64,000 nt of DNA, from positions 372,001 to 436,000 of the forward strand of contig CALOCY010000004.1 in NCBI GenBank assembly GCA_942491975.1, given 5' to 3'. The position numbers were made by a program, and so were the translations under genes. The notes beneath the pieces are model-generated. The model was not told the DNA's origin. It searched no databases and saw nothing but the letters and a program-made list of their open reading frames with translations. Positions 1-7,411 of this stretch are shown one piece after another. Position 1 is the first letter of the stretch. Every line of letters begins with the position of its first letter. Source of the stretch: CALOCY01 sp942491975 (GTDB taxonomy: Bacteria > Bacteroidota > Bacteroidia > Bacteroidales > Prolixibacteraceae).

Positions 1-2
1 AT

Positions 3-620
3 TTTAAAAGTAAGCATCTATGGCGGGGATTTGCCAGCGGTGAGACCTTTAGCATTGAGCCTAACATAACATGGAAGGTCTCTCCCCGTTTTTCATTTTC
101 GGCATGGGGTGGTTACTGTCCCGACAACAGCTTTCGCGAAATTGACCTGTATGCAACCTACTCGATTGCCAATTTTTCAGTCACGCTGTTTGATTATTAT
201 TGTCCTGCCAGTGGCGATTTTTTTGATGGAAGGGTAGTTGATTTTGATGCTTCAGAAACTGAACACCTTATTGATTTAAGGGTTGATTATAAGTTGAAGA
301 AATTACCGGTGTCATTTGCGGTTTCGACCATGTTGTTTGGAAATGACCGGGATGAAGAGTCGGGCGAAAACCTCTACTCAACCTACTGTGAAGCTATTTA
401 TATGTGGAAGCGGGGAAAACTGGCGGTTGATTTTATTGCCGGGTATACGCTTTTTAAAGGGATGTATGCCGAAAAGGCAAATTTTGTAAACCTGGTGGCA
501 GCGGCAGGTTATCCGGTGAAACTTGGTAAAAATGTAAAATCTTCTGTGAAGGGGATTGTCACGAATAATCCTGAACAAGGCAAGACTTACCTGACATTAG
601 GTCTTAATATGATTCTCTAA
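3..620 (+). CDS. Outer-membrane beta-barrel protein, C-terminal part (cut by left edge)
   Basis: The frame is open from base 3 to the TAA at 618-620 with no stop, so the gene begins left of the window; the ATG at 294 is internal. About 205 residues are visible. They show alternating aromatic and polar residues in short strands separated by turns (for example SFSAWGGY and FIAGYTLFKG) and the chain ends in GLNMIL, as expected for a transmembrane beta-barrel. No named family is recognised. A strong terminator follows at 663-690. The barrel call rests on composition and strand pattern only. Confidence 0.6.
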   Translation, partial: FKSKHLWRGFASGETFSIEPNITWKVSPRFSFSAWGGYCPDNSFREIDLYATYSIANFSVTLFDYYCPASGDFFDGRVVDFDASETEHLIDLRVDYKLKKLPVSFAVSTMLFGNDRDEESGENLYSTYCEAIYMWKRGKLAVDFIAGYTLFKGMYAEKANFVNLVAAAGYPVKLGKNVKSSVKGIVTNNPEQGKTYLTLGLNMIL

Positions 621-662
621 ATTGTTAATAGCGCAAATTTTTTCAATTTGGGATGCATGTGG

Positions 663-690
663 GCCGGAAACAATTGTTTCCGGCTTTTTT
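663..690 (+). terminator. Rho-independent terminator after the left-edge gene
   Basis: A perfect 22-base palindrome (GCCGGAAAC, AATT centre, GTTTCCGGC) is followed directly by six T. It separates the left-edge gene from the promoter of the nucleoside kinase. Confidence 0.9.
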
Positions 691-703
691 ATGGCCTGTT
701 CTA

Positions 704-734
704 TTGATATAGATGTATCTTATTGATAAATTTG
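704..734 (+). promoter_or_regulatory. Bacteroidota-type promoter of the nucleoside kinase gene
   Basis: TTG at 704-706, a 20-base spacer and TAAATTTG at 727-734 match the -33 TTG / -7 TAnnTTTG consensus known for the primary sigma factor of Bacteroidota. The ATG at 758 lies 24 bases further on. Confidence 0.6.
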
Positions 735-757
735 AAGAAGAATGAAAAAGAAGAACT

Positions 758-2422
758 ATGAGAATTATTGAGATATATTGTGAGAATACCCAAAGGCATG
801 CATCGTATCCTTTGGGGACAACATTGGAAGAGATTGCCATTGACCAGCGGGTGAACCTACGTTTTCCGGTATGTGGCGTATTGGTTAATAATAAGATAAA
901 AGACCTGTCGTATGAATTGATAAAACCCAAAACGCTTAAGTTTATTGATTACACACATCCCGAGGGGAAGCGTATGTATGTCCGGTCGCTGGTGTTTTTA
1001 TTGTATGCCGCTGTTTGTAAAGTGTTTCCCGGAATTGAACTGAATGTAGACCATGCCATTTCGAAAGGGTATTATTGTGAATTGGAAGATTTGAAGCGTG
1101 ACATAACCGATGAAGACGTAGCTGCATTGAAAGGGGAAATGCTCAACCTGGTTCAAAAAAATATTCCCTTCGAGCGAAAAGGGATGAAAACAGAGAAAGT
1201 GGTGGAGATGTTCCGGACAGCAGGCTTTAAAGCCAAAGCCCGCTTGTTTGAAGATAAGGGGAACCTGTATTCGTATGCCTATTTTATGAACGATAAAATC
1301 AACCATTTTTATGGGCACCTGGTACCCTCAACAGGGTTTATCAACCTGTTTGGGTTGGAACGGCTTTATTACGGGCTTTTATTGCGTGTGCCTGACCCTG
1401 AGAAGGAGAATGAGTTGATGGAGTTTGTACCCCAGGAGAAGCTTTTTGACATATTTCAGGAGCATAAAGACAGGGCAAAAATCCACAACGTATCGGTATT
1501 GGCCAGCCTGAACAAATTTATTCGCCGGGAGAGGATTGGTGATGTGATAAAAGTATCGGAGGCGATGCACGAGAAAAAAATAGCAGAGATTGCTTCTGAT
1601 ATATATCTTCAACGGAGGAACGTTAAGCTGGTTATGGTGGCCGGCCCTTCATCATCGGGGAAAACAACATTTAGCAAACGACTGGCCGTTCAATTGGCTG
1701 TGTGTGGATTAAAACCATTATTGCTGTCGTTGGATGACTATTTTGTTGACCGGGAGCAAACACCACTGGATGAGCATGGGGAGTATGATTTTGAATCGCT
1801 TGAAGCTGTTGATGTTGATTTTTTCAATAAGAACCTTCTTGAGCTGTTGGACGGAAATGAAGTTGTATTGCCAAAGTTTGATTTTAAGACTGGAAAACGC
1901 TATTTCAACGGGCATAAAATGTGCATGAAGGAGGACAATGTTCTCATTGTAGAGGGGATACACGGGTTGAACCCGGGTTTGGTGCCATATATTGATCAGG
2001 AAAAAATGTTTAAAATATTTATCTCTGCATTGACCCAGATTAGTGTTGATGAACACAACTATATATCGACCACCGATAATCGGTTGGCACGCAGAATTAT
2101 CCGGGACAGCCGGTATCGGAACTATTCGACTGTAGAGACTATCAGGCGTTGGCCCAGTGTACGCAAGGGGGAAGAACAGAATATTTTTCCGTTTCAGGAG
2201 AATGCAGATATAATGTTTAATTCGGCCTTGATTTATGAGCTGGGTGTAATGAAAAACTGTATTGAACCGTTGTTAAAATCGGTACCGGAAAATCAACCGG
2301 AATATTCCGAAGCAGTACGGCTACTCAAATTTTTTGCCTTGGTGAAACCCATTGACGGTACAGAAATACCCCCGACATCGTTGTTGAGGGAGTTTTTGGG
2401 AGGAAGTAGTTTTGTGTATTAG
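758..2422 (+). CDS. Nucleoside kinase (uridine kinase family) with N-terminal ThrRS-like TGS domain
   Basis: 554 residues. Residues about 1-65 resemble a TGS domain and residues 65-240 the second N-terminal domain of threonyl-tRNA synthetase (VDHAISKGYYCELE is similar to the ThrRS IGPxIExGFYYDFD motif). The C-terminal half is a P-loop uridine kinase-like domain with Walker A GPSSSGKT at 296-303, then LLSLDDYFVDR and IVEGIHGLNP. This fused architecture is known in Bacteroidota and Firmicutes and is annotated as nucleoside kinase; phosphorylation of uridine or cytidine is expected but the substrate is not proven. The ATG at 758 is well placed behind the promoter. The gene is single and faces the MATE gene tail to tail. 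Confidence 0.85.
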   Translation: MRIIEIYCENTQRHASYPLGTTLEEIAIDQRVNLRFPVCGVLVNNKIKDLSYELIKPKTLKFIDYTHPEGKRMYVRSLVFLLYAAVCKVFPGIELNVDHAISKGYYCELEDLKRDITDEDVAALKGEMLNLVQKNIPFERKGMKTEKVVEMFRTAGFKAKARLFEDKGNLYSYAYFMNDKINHFYGHLVPSTGFINLFGLERLYYGLLLRVPDPEKENELMEFVPQEKLFDIFQEHKDRAKIHNVSVLASLNKFIRRERIGDVIKVSEAMHEKKIAEIASDIYLQRRNVKLVMVAGPSSSGKTTFSKRLAVQLAVCGLKPLLLSLDDYFVDREQTPLDEHGEYDFESLEAVDVDFFNKNLLELLDGNEVVLPKFDFKTGKRYFNGHKMCMKEDNVLIVEGIHGLNPGLVPYIDQEKMFKIFISALTQISVDEHNYISTTDNRLARRIIRDSRYRNYSTVETIRRWPSVRKGEEQNIFPFQENADIMFNSALIYELGVMKNCIEPLLKSVPENQPEYSEAVRLLKFFALVKPIDGTEIPPTSLLREFLGGSSFVY

Positions 2423-2423
2423 A

Positions 2424-2534
2424 AGAAGAAGTGAAGTAGTGGAGTAGTGAAGTAGTGAAGAATAGAAGAAGTGTGTGAAGGCAACATATAAACGGAAGTT
2501 AACAGAGGGTAACGGAATAAACGGGAGATTTGTT
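2424..2534 (+). repeat. Composite dispersed intergenic repeat (phrases D and A)
   Basis: Immediately 3' of the nucleoside kinase stop lies a purine-rich stretch built from GAAGTAGTGGAGTAGTG-like units (2424-2470, phrase D). It is followed by AACGGAAGTTAACAG... and ...AACGGAATAAACGGGAG (2491-2529, phrase A). Phrase D recurs at 19172-19212; phrase A recurs at 8670-8725, 13114-13138 and 22650-22700, the last two on the minus strand. The first copies of both lie just 3' of a coding region in the same orientation as that gene. Confidence 0.6.
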
Positions 2535-2580
2535 TCGCCCTGTGTGCCAGGTTCTATGTCCCAACCCAATTGAATAATTA

Positions 2581-2605
2581 TCCGGTTTCCGGGTTTTGTT
2601 TTTCT
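2581..2605 (+). terminator. Weak terminator-like hairpin between convergent genes
   Basis: A short stem CCGG-TTT-CCGG is followed by GGTTTTGTTTTT. The stem is only 4-5 bp, so this is a tentative terminator for the nucleoside kinase transcript. Confidence 0.3.
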
Positions 2606-2638
2606 GTCTTTCTTATCTAGTCATGCATTTTTTTGAAC

Positions 2639-3964
2639 TTATTTACTGACGGGAGAAGTAGTTACTTGGATTTTTCCATAGATAGCTTTGGGGGCAAGCA
2701 GGGTCTGAAAAAATCCCCGTCCCGCCATAAAAAGGGTCATTGCCAGCCAGATGGCATGGTTTCCGATATGGGGGTAGAGCAACCAATATGCCGGTACAAA
2801 TAGCAGAAACGTGGCTGCCAGCATGGTATTCCGCATCCCTTTTGATGCTGTAGTGCCAATGTACACCCCATCCCACACAAATGAGGCAAAACTAACTATA
2901 GGTATTGCTGCAGCCCAGGGCAGGTATTCCCCGGCAATAAGCTTCAGTTTTTCCTGATTGGTAAGGAGTGCAATAATAGCGTTGCCGGCAAACAGATAGA
3001 TCATGCTGAAGAGTACCGCTAATGCTGTTCCCCACAAAAAAAGCAGCTTGATTACCCGTTTGAAGTTTGCCCGGTCTCCGGCCCCAAAATACCTTCCGGT
3101 CAGTGCTTCCCCTGCATACGCGAAACCGTCAATCAGGTAAGAGAAGAAGAATAAAAATTGTAACAGCAATGAATTGACCGCCAGTGTAGTATCGTCAATC
3201 GCTGCCGATTTTCCCGTGAAAAAAGTAAATACAGCAATAATGCAGAATGTACGGATAATAATGTCAGAGTTTACCCCGAAAAAGTGCTTTAGTGCTTTAA
3301 ACTGAAGTATTTTGTCCCAATGCAGCCAGTTGAATACATTGAGAAATTTTCGGCGTAAAAAATAAATTGCCATAAGCAGGCCTGCATATTGGGAGATGAC
3401 TGTCCCGAGGGCGACACCATCGGATTTCATGCCCAGGCCAAAGATGAAGATAACGTTGAAAAGGATGTTTAGTAAGTTGATGGTAATGGCTACAATCATG
3501 GGGATACGTGCGTTTTGCATGCCGATAAACCAACCTGTAAATGCAAAAAGGCTAATGGTAGCAGGTGCGGCCCATATACGGATGTAAAAATATTGCCTTG
3601 CCAGTTGTTCAACTTCCCCGCTCCCATTGATTAATAAAAAGCTTAACTGCTCAATGGGGATTTGTAACACAAGCAGCAGCAATGCCCCCAGTATACCGGT
3701 AAACACCGATCGATAAAGGTTGTAGGCCTGCTCGGCACTGTTCTTTTCCCCATAGGCCTGTGCGGTAAACCCACTTGTCCCCATGCGAAGAAACGCAAAA
3801 GCCCAGTACAGAAAATTGAAAATCATGGACCCCAATGCAATGGCACCGATATAACTTTCATTTCCCATATGCCCCATTAGTGCCATGTCTACAATGCCCA
3901 GCAACGGGATAGAGATGTTGGAAATAATGTTGGGAACAGCCAGCTGTAAGATCTTTTTGTTCAC
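2639..3964 (-). CDS. MATE family multidrug/Na+ antiporter (DinF-like)
   Basis: An integral membrane exporter with about 12 hydrophobic segments. The N-terminal stretch ILQLAVPNIISNISIPLLG followed by VDMALMGHM is typical of the DinF branch of MATE transporters, which expel drugs or metabolites using a Na+ or H+ gradient. The start is uncertain: the GTG at 3964 gives VNKKILQLAVPN and 441 residues, the usual family length, while in-frame ATGs at 4006 and 4036 would add 14 or 24 residues (MPLFFSFF...) not usual in the family. It is divergent from the superoxide dismutase gene, with about 130 bases between the chosen starts. The substrate cannot be read from sequence. Confidence 0.85.
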   Translation of the reverse strand: MNKKILQLAVPNIISNISIPLLGIVDMALMGHMGNESYIGAIALGSMIFNFLYWAFAFLRMGTSGFTAQAYGEKNSAEQAYNLYRSVFTGILGALLLLVLQIPIEQLSFLLINGSGEVEQLARQYFYIRIWAAPATISLFAFTGWFIGMQNARIPMIVAITINLLNILFNVIFIFGLGMKSDGVALGTVISQYAGLLMAIYFLRRKFLNVFNWLHWDKILQFKALKHFFGVNSDIIIRTFCIIAVFTFFTGKSAAIDDTTLAVNSLLLQFLFFFSYLIDGFAYAGEALTGRYFGAGDRANFKRVIKLLFLWGTALAVLFSMIYLFAGNAIIALLTNQEKLKLIAGEYLPWAAAIPIVSFASFVWDGVYIGTTASKGMRNTMLAATFLLFVPAYWLLYPHIGNHAIWLAMTLFMAGRGFFQTLLAPKAIYGKIQVTTSPVSK

Positions 3965-4094
3965 TGCCCTTATTTTTTTTACAAAGAAAGAAAAAAACAG
4001 GGGCATAAGTGGATCAATAAAACAAACCTTTTTCAAAAAGTATTGTTAAATTGAGTAGGTAAAAAATTGTCAAACCAAATATAAAAAACGAATT

Positions 4095-4670
4095 ATGAGT
4101 TTTGAATTACCCAAATTACCTTATGCATTGGATGCATTGGAACCAATTATTAGTCAAAAAACGCTTGAGTACCATTATGGGAAACATCATCAGGCGTATG
4201 TAAATAACCTGAATAAATTAACAGAAGGTACCCGGTTTGAGAATGCCGATTTGGAAACCATTATAAAAGAGTCGGATGGTGGTATTTTTAATAATGGGGC
4301 ACAGGTCTGGAACCATACGTTCTACTTTTTCCAGTTTTCACCCAATGGCAGGCGTGAACCCCATGGAGAACTGGCAAAGGCGATAGAGCGTGATTTTGGA
4401 TCATTTGAAGTGTTTAAAGAGGAGTTTTCAAAAGCTGCAGCTACACTGTTCGGTTCAGGCTGGGCATGGCTGGTAAAAGATGAGAACGGAAAGCTTGATA
4501 TTGTACAAACAGGTAATGCAACTAACCCGTTGCGTGAAGGAAAAATACCTGTGATGACCTGTGACGTGTGGGAACATGCTTACTATCTTGACAAACAAAA
4601 TGCGCGTCCGGCGTATGTGTCCGATTTTTGGAAAGTCCTGGATTGGGAAACGATTGAAAAGAGATATTAA
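4095..4670 (+). CDS. sodB: Superoxide dismutase, Fe-type or cambialistic
   Basis: 191 residues, full length. The four metal ligands are visible: His27 (YHYGKHH), His74 (QVWNHTFYF), Asp157 and His161 (CDVWEHAYYLD). Gln70 in NNGAQVWNH sits at the outer-sphere position where Fe enzymes carry Gln, which favours Fe or cambialistic use over strict Mn. There is no signal peptide, so it acts in the cytoplasm, converting superoxide to oxygen and hydrogen peroxide. It is a single gene, divergent from the MATE exporter. Its presence suggests at least transient exposure to oxygen. Confidence 0.95.
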   Translation: MSFELPKLPYALDALEPIISQKTLEYHYGKHHQAYVNNLNKLTEGTRFENADLETIIKESDGGIFNNGAQVWNHTFYFFQFSPNGRREPHGELAKAIERDFGSFEVFKEEFSKAAATLFGSGWAWLVKDENGKLDIVQTGNATNPLREGKIPVMTCDVWEHAYYLDKQNARPAYVSDFWKVLDWETIEKRY

Positions 4671-4732
4671 TTGCTGAAAATTTAAAACTGCTGTATCAGA
4701 AGTAAGATATTCCCTTATTCTGGACCTGACCC

Positions 4733-4786
4733 GGAATCTCATGATTTATAAAATCAACATCGTGAGATTCCTGCTTTCGCAGGAAT
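4733..4786. repeat. REP-like nested hairpins
   Basis: GAATCTCA (4733-4740) pairs with TGAGATTC (4763-4770), and the 3' end of the latter overlaps a second hairpin ATTCCTGC-TTTC-GCAGGAAT (4767-4786). The two stems are mutually exclusive. This lies in the 350-base gap after sodB and has no T-run, so it looks like a dispersed palindrome rather than a terminator. Confidence 0.5.
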
Positions 4787-4838
4787 GATTGCAGGGTAAG
4801 ATTTTTGATGCAGCAGTTTTCACTGCTCAGATATCACT

Positions 4839-4985
4839 TCAGGCACTATCAACTATTTTAGTATTTTTATCAAGCAGCCTGACAGCCTTTCTGCGTTGTA
4901 CGATCATCCCAAACGGTTCGGAAAACGCTTTATTTTTTGCTAAAAGTTGCTTATCTGTTTTTTCCGGGTTAATTTCGGTTTGCAT
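4839..4985 (-). CDS. Possible small hypothetical protein, 48 residues
   Basis: An ATG-started frame on the minus strand (MQTEINPEKTDKQLLAKN at its N-terminus) in the gap between sodB and the nitroreductase gene. The composition is charged and plausible for a real small protein, but no family is recognised, and the probable nitroreductase promoter overlaps it. It may be chance or a gene remnant. Confidence 0.2.
   Translation of the reverse strand: MQTEINPEKTDKQLLAKNKAFSEPFGMIVQRRKAVRLLDKNTKIVDSA
4947..4977 (+). promoter_or_regulatory. Possible promoter of the nitroreductase gene
   Basis: TTG at 4947-4949, a 20-base spacer and TAATTTCG at 4970-4977. The -7 box has one mismatch to TAnnTTTG. 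Confidence 0.35.
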
Positions 4986-5019
4986 ATTGGTGTGTGTTTA
5001 ATCATTAAAGTTGATTATA

Positions 5020-5586
5020 ATGTTGAAAGCGTTAATAGAAAAAAACCGCAGTTACCGCCGGTTTGTTCAATCGGAAGCTATAAAAACCGAACAATTGTGT
5101 GAATGGGTTGAGCTGGCCAGGCTTTCACCTTCAGGCCGGAATGCACAGCCGTTGAAATATGTGTTGATTAATGATGTTAAAGATTGTGGAGAAGTGTTTC
5201 CTCACCTGACGTGGGCGGGTTACCTGACCGATTGGGATGGCCCTGCGGAGGGGGAGCGGCCGGCAGCATACATCGTTGTTTTAAAAGATCTGAACATTTC
5301 AAAATCGCATTTTTGTGATGACGGTATTGCCATGCAAAGTATTCTTTTGGGGGCTGTAGAAGCCGGTTATGGCGGGTGTATTTTTGGTTCGGTACAACGT
5401 GAGGCCTTACGTGAGGCCCTATCCATTGATGAAAATTTTGAGATACTGTATGTGTTGGCTTTGGGGAAACCTGCCGAAGAGGTGGTTATAGAACCGATGA
5501 AAGAAGGGGATATAAAATATTGGCGTGATGCAGCCGGCGTGCACCATGTGCCTAAGCGATCGCCGGATGAGATAATTGTAAAATGA
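5020..5586 (+). CDS. Nitroreductase family protein (FMN-dependent)
   Basis: 188 residues from the ATG at 5020 (a TTG three codons earlier is less likely). KNRSYRRF near the N-terminus and LSPSGRNAQPLKY at about 35 are the phosphate- and flavin-binding signatures of the NfsB/FRP fold; GYGGCIFGSV at about 115 lines the FMN site. Such enzymes reduce nitro compounds or quinones with NAD(P)H as cytoplasmic homodimers; the natural substrate is unknown. The C-terminal tail (KYWRDAAGVHHVPKRSPDEI) is the type common in Bacteroidia nitroreductases. It converges on the proline dehydrogenase gene. Confidence 0.85.
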   Translation: MLKALIEKNRSYRRFVQSEAIKTEQLCEWVELARLSPSGRNAQPLKYVLINDVKDCGEVFPHLTWAGYLTDWDGPAEGERPAAYIVVLKDLNISKSHFCDDGIAMQSILLGAVEAGYGGCIFGSVQREALREALSIDENFEILYVLALGKPAEEVVIEPMKEGDIKYWRDAAGVHHVPKRSPDEIIVK

Positions 5587-5633
5587 AAAAAGGATCAAAA
5601 ATGACCCCCTTTCCTACTATTGCAGATCGTTAA

Positions 5634-6545
5634 TTACCCTCTTACGAATAGTGCTTTAACTACATCGTATACCATTTTGGGATTTTCTTTCAAACGCCGG
5701 GTACAGTACCCAAACCATTGTTCGCCAAATGGAACATATATCCGCATGCGGTGCCCCTCGTCCATAATTCGTTTTCTAAGTTCGGGAGTGACGCCGTAAA
5801 GCATCTGGAATTCATATTTCTCTTTGGGGACATTATGTTTTTTTAGCAGTTCAAATGATTCCTCTACCAGATATTTATCGTGGGTGGCAATACCCGGGTA
5901 CATGTCGTTGGTGATCATATATTCAAGATCTTCAACGAAATGGTCCCTTACCTCCTGGTAACCTTTGTAGGCAATCTCTTTTGGTTCGACATAGATCCCT
6001 TTACACAACCTGAAGTTATACGGGTCATCGGCTGCCGCTGAACCATTCAGACCCTGAAGGTCAGGGAGTGTGCGGTGCAGGTAAGCCTGCAATACAAGCC
6101 CTACGTGACCGGGGAACTCTTCTTTGAGCCGTTTGTATATATCCCACTCCATATCCACGCATTGCGAGTCTTCCATGTCGATACGGATAAAATTATTTTT
6201 CTCAGCAGCCAGTTTTACCAACTCACGGATGTGGTTAAAACATACCTCTTTATCGATCAACAGGCCAAACATGGTTGGCTTTAGCGAAAAGTTCCCATCA
6301 AATTTTTCTGCTGTAAACCTGTTGATGATTTCTACATACATATTCTTGTTTTCTTCGGCTTGTTTCAGGTTGGTAATGAATTCACCTAAAAGGTCAACCG
6401 TTACGAGTGCGCCTTCATCGTTCAGCTCTTTTGAAGCTTTTAATCCATCTTCAATACTTTTGCCTGCAATGTAACGTTTGGAGAACAACCAGACCAGTTT
6501 TTTAGGCATGTACGGCATCATGCCGGCAATCATTTTATTAAACAT
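5634..6545 (-). CDS. Proline dehydrogenase (monofunctional, FAD)
   Basis: 303 residues, the size of stand-alone PRODH enzymes rather than the PutA fusion. It oxidises L-proline to 1-pyrroline-5-carboxylate, passing electrons via FAD to quinone. The C-terminal signature YVPFGEQWFGYCTRRLKEN is the conserved substrate-carboxylate-binding helix; FIRIDMEDSQ, VLQAYLHRT and RLCKGIYVEP line the barrel. The next enzyme, P5C dehydrogenase, is encoded separately at 37579. The ATG at 6545 is the only good start. No operon partner is adjacent. Confidence 0.92.
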   Translation of the reverse strand: MFNKMIAGMMPYMPKKLVWLFSKRYIAGKSIEDGLKASKELNDEGALVTVDLLGEFITNLKQAEENKNMYVEIINRFTAEKFDGNFSLKPTMFGLLIDKEVCFNHIRELVKLAAEKNNFIRIDMEDSQCVDMEWDIYKRLKEEFPGHVGLVLQAYLHRTLPDLQGLNGSAAADDPYNFRLCKGIYVEPKEIAYKGYQEVRDHFVEDLEYMITNDMYPGIATHDKYLVEESFELLKKHNVPKEKYEFQMLYGVTPELRKRIMDEGHRMRIYVPFGEQWFGYCTRRLKENPKMVYDVVKALFVRG

Positions 6546-6684
6546 AGGTATTAAATTATATTGTTAATATTTTTCTACAAAAGAGGTTTTCTCAGCCTGT
6601 TAAAAGTACGAACAGGGGAGGGCAAATTTCAATGAGGTTTATCAGGGTGAAATTATGATTTTACACAGGCTTTTATGTGATGTG

Positions 6685-6714
6685 TTTGTAGTATGGGTAA
6701 AAATAGTATATTTG
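6685..6714 (+). promoter_or_regulatory. Bacteroidota-type promoter of the OmpH-like gene
   Basis: TTTG at 6685-6688, an 18-base spacer and a perfect TATATTTG at 6707-6714. The ATG at 6749 is 35 bases downstream. Confidence 0.6.
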
Positions 6715-6748
6715 TTTTTCTAAAAAAATTAATGAAAGATCTTAAGTT

Positions 6749-7348
6749 ATGAAGAAAACATCACTTATCGTTAATGTGGTTCTTGCTTTGGCAATTGTTG
6801 CACTTTATGTATTGTATTTTTTCTCGGGAGTAGAAAGTAAAAAAACTAAAAAAGTTGATTCCAATGAAAATATTGTTCCAACGGAGTTGAAAGTGGCTTA
6901 TATTAAGCTTGATTCATTGTTGTTGAACTATAAGTTGGCAAAAGACCTTCATGCTGAGTTTACACAGCAGCAGGAAGAATATACCAAAGAATATACTGTA
7001 AAACGCCAAAGGTTTGAAAAAGATGCGGTAGCCTTTCAGGAAAAAGTGCAACGTGGTGGTTTCTTAACGCAGGAACGGGCTATCAGTGAAAGAGATCGTT
7101 TGGCAGGGCAGGAAAAGGAGATACAACAGCTTGAATATGAGTTGACTAATAAGTTGAATGGAATTCAACAAGAAAACAATAAGCAGTTGTATGATAGCAT
7201 TACCAGCTATATCAAAGTTTATAATGAAGATTACAACTACACTTATATTTTGAATGCGACCGATATCCTTGTAGGAGAGGAGAGCCTCAATATTACCGGA
7301 GATATCCTGGAAGGCTTAAATGCCCGGTATGATATTAATTCCAAATAA
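6749..7348 (+). CDS. OmpH/Skp-family periplasmic chaperone-like protein
   Basis: 199 residues. Residues 1-28 form an N-terminal hydrophobic segment (signal or anchor). The AYIKLDSLLLNYKLAKDL segment matches the start of the OmpH (Skp) domain, followed by a long charged coiled coil (about 70-150, QQQEEYTKEYTVKRQRFEKD) and a C-terminal strand region (YTYILNATDILVGEESLNIT). Skp proteins hold unfolded outer-membrane proteins in the periplasm. It has its own promoter and is followed by a terminator, so it is monocistronic. Confidence 0.85.
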   Translation: MKKTSLIVNVVLALAIVALYVLYFFSGVESKKTKKVDSNENIVPTELKVAYIKLDSLLLNYKLAKDLHAEFTQQQEEYTKEYTVKRQRFEKDAVAFQEKVQRGGFLTQERAISERDRLAGQEKEIQQLEYELTNKLNGIQQENNKQLYDSITSYIKVYNEDYNYTYILNATDILVGEESLNITGDILEGLNARYDINSK

Positions 7349-7376
7349 TGAAGCAACAATAATTACTATATTTGAA

Positions 7377-7406
7377 AGGCTGGTCGTTTGACCGGCCTTT
7401 TTCTAT
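7377..7406 (+). terminator. Terminator after the OmpH-like gene
   Basis: AGGCTGGTC-GTTT-GACCGGCCT (one G-T pair) followed by TTTTTC. It lies just before the glycosyltransferase ATG at 7412 and argues against the TTG at 7388 as that gene's start. Confidence 0.75.
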
Positions 7407-7411
7407 CTTAT

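Noticed and set aside
4789..5001. Plus-strand frame of 70 codons before the nitroreductase gene
   Set aside because: Starts inside a palindrome without a usual start codon, with low-complexity hydrophobic content; considered chance.
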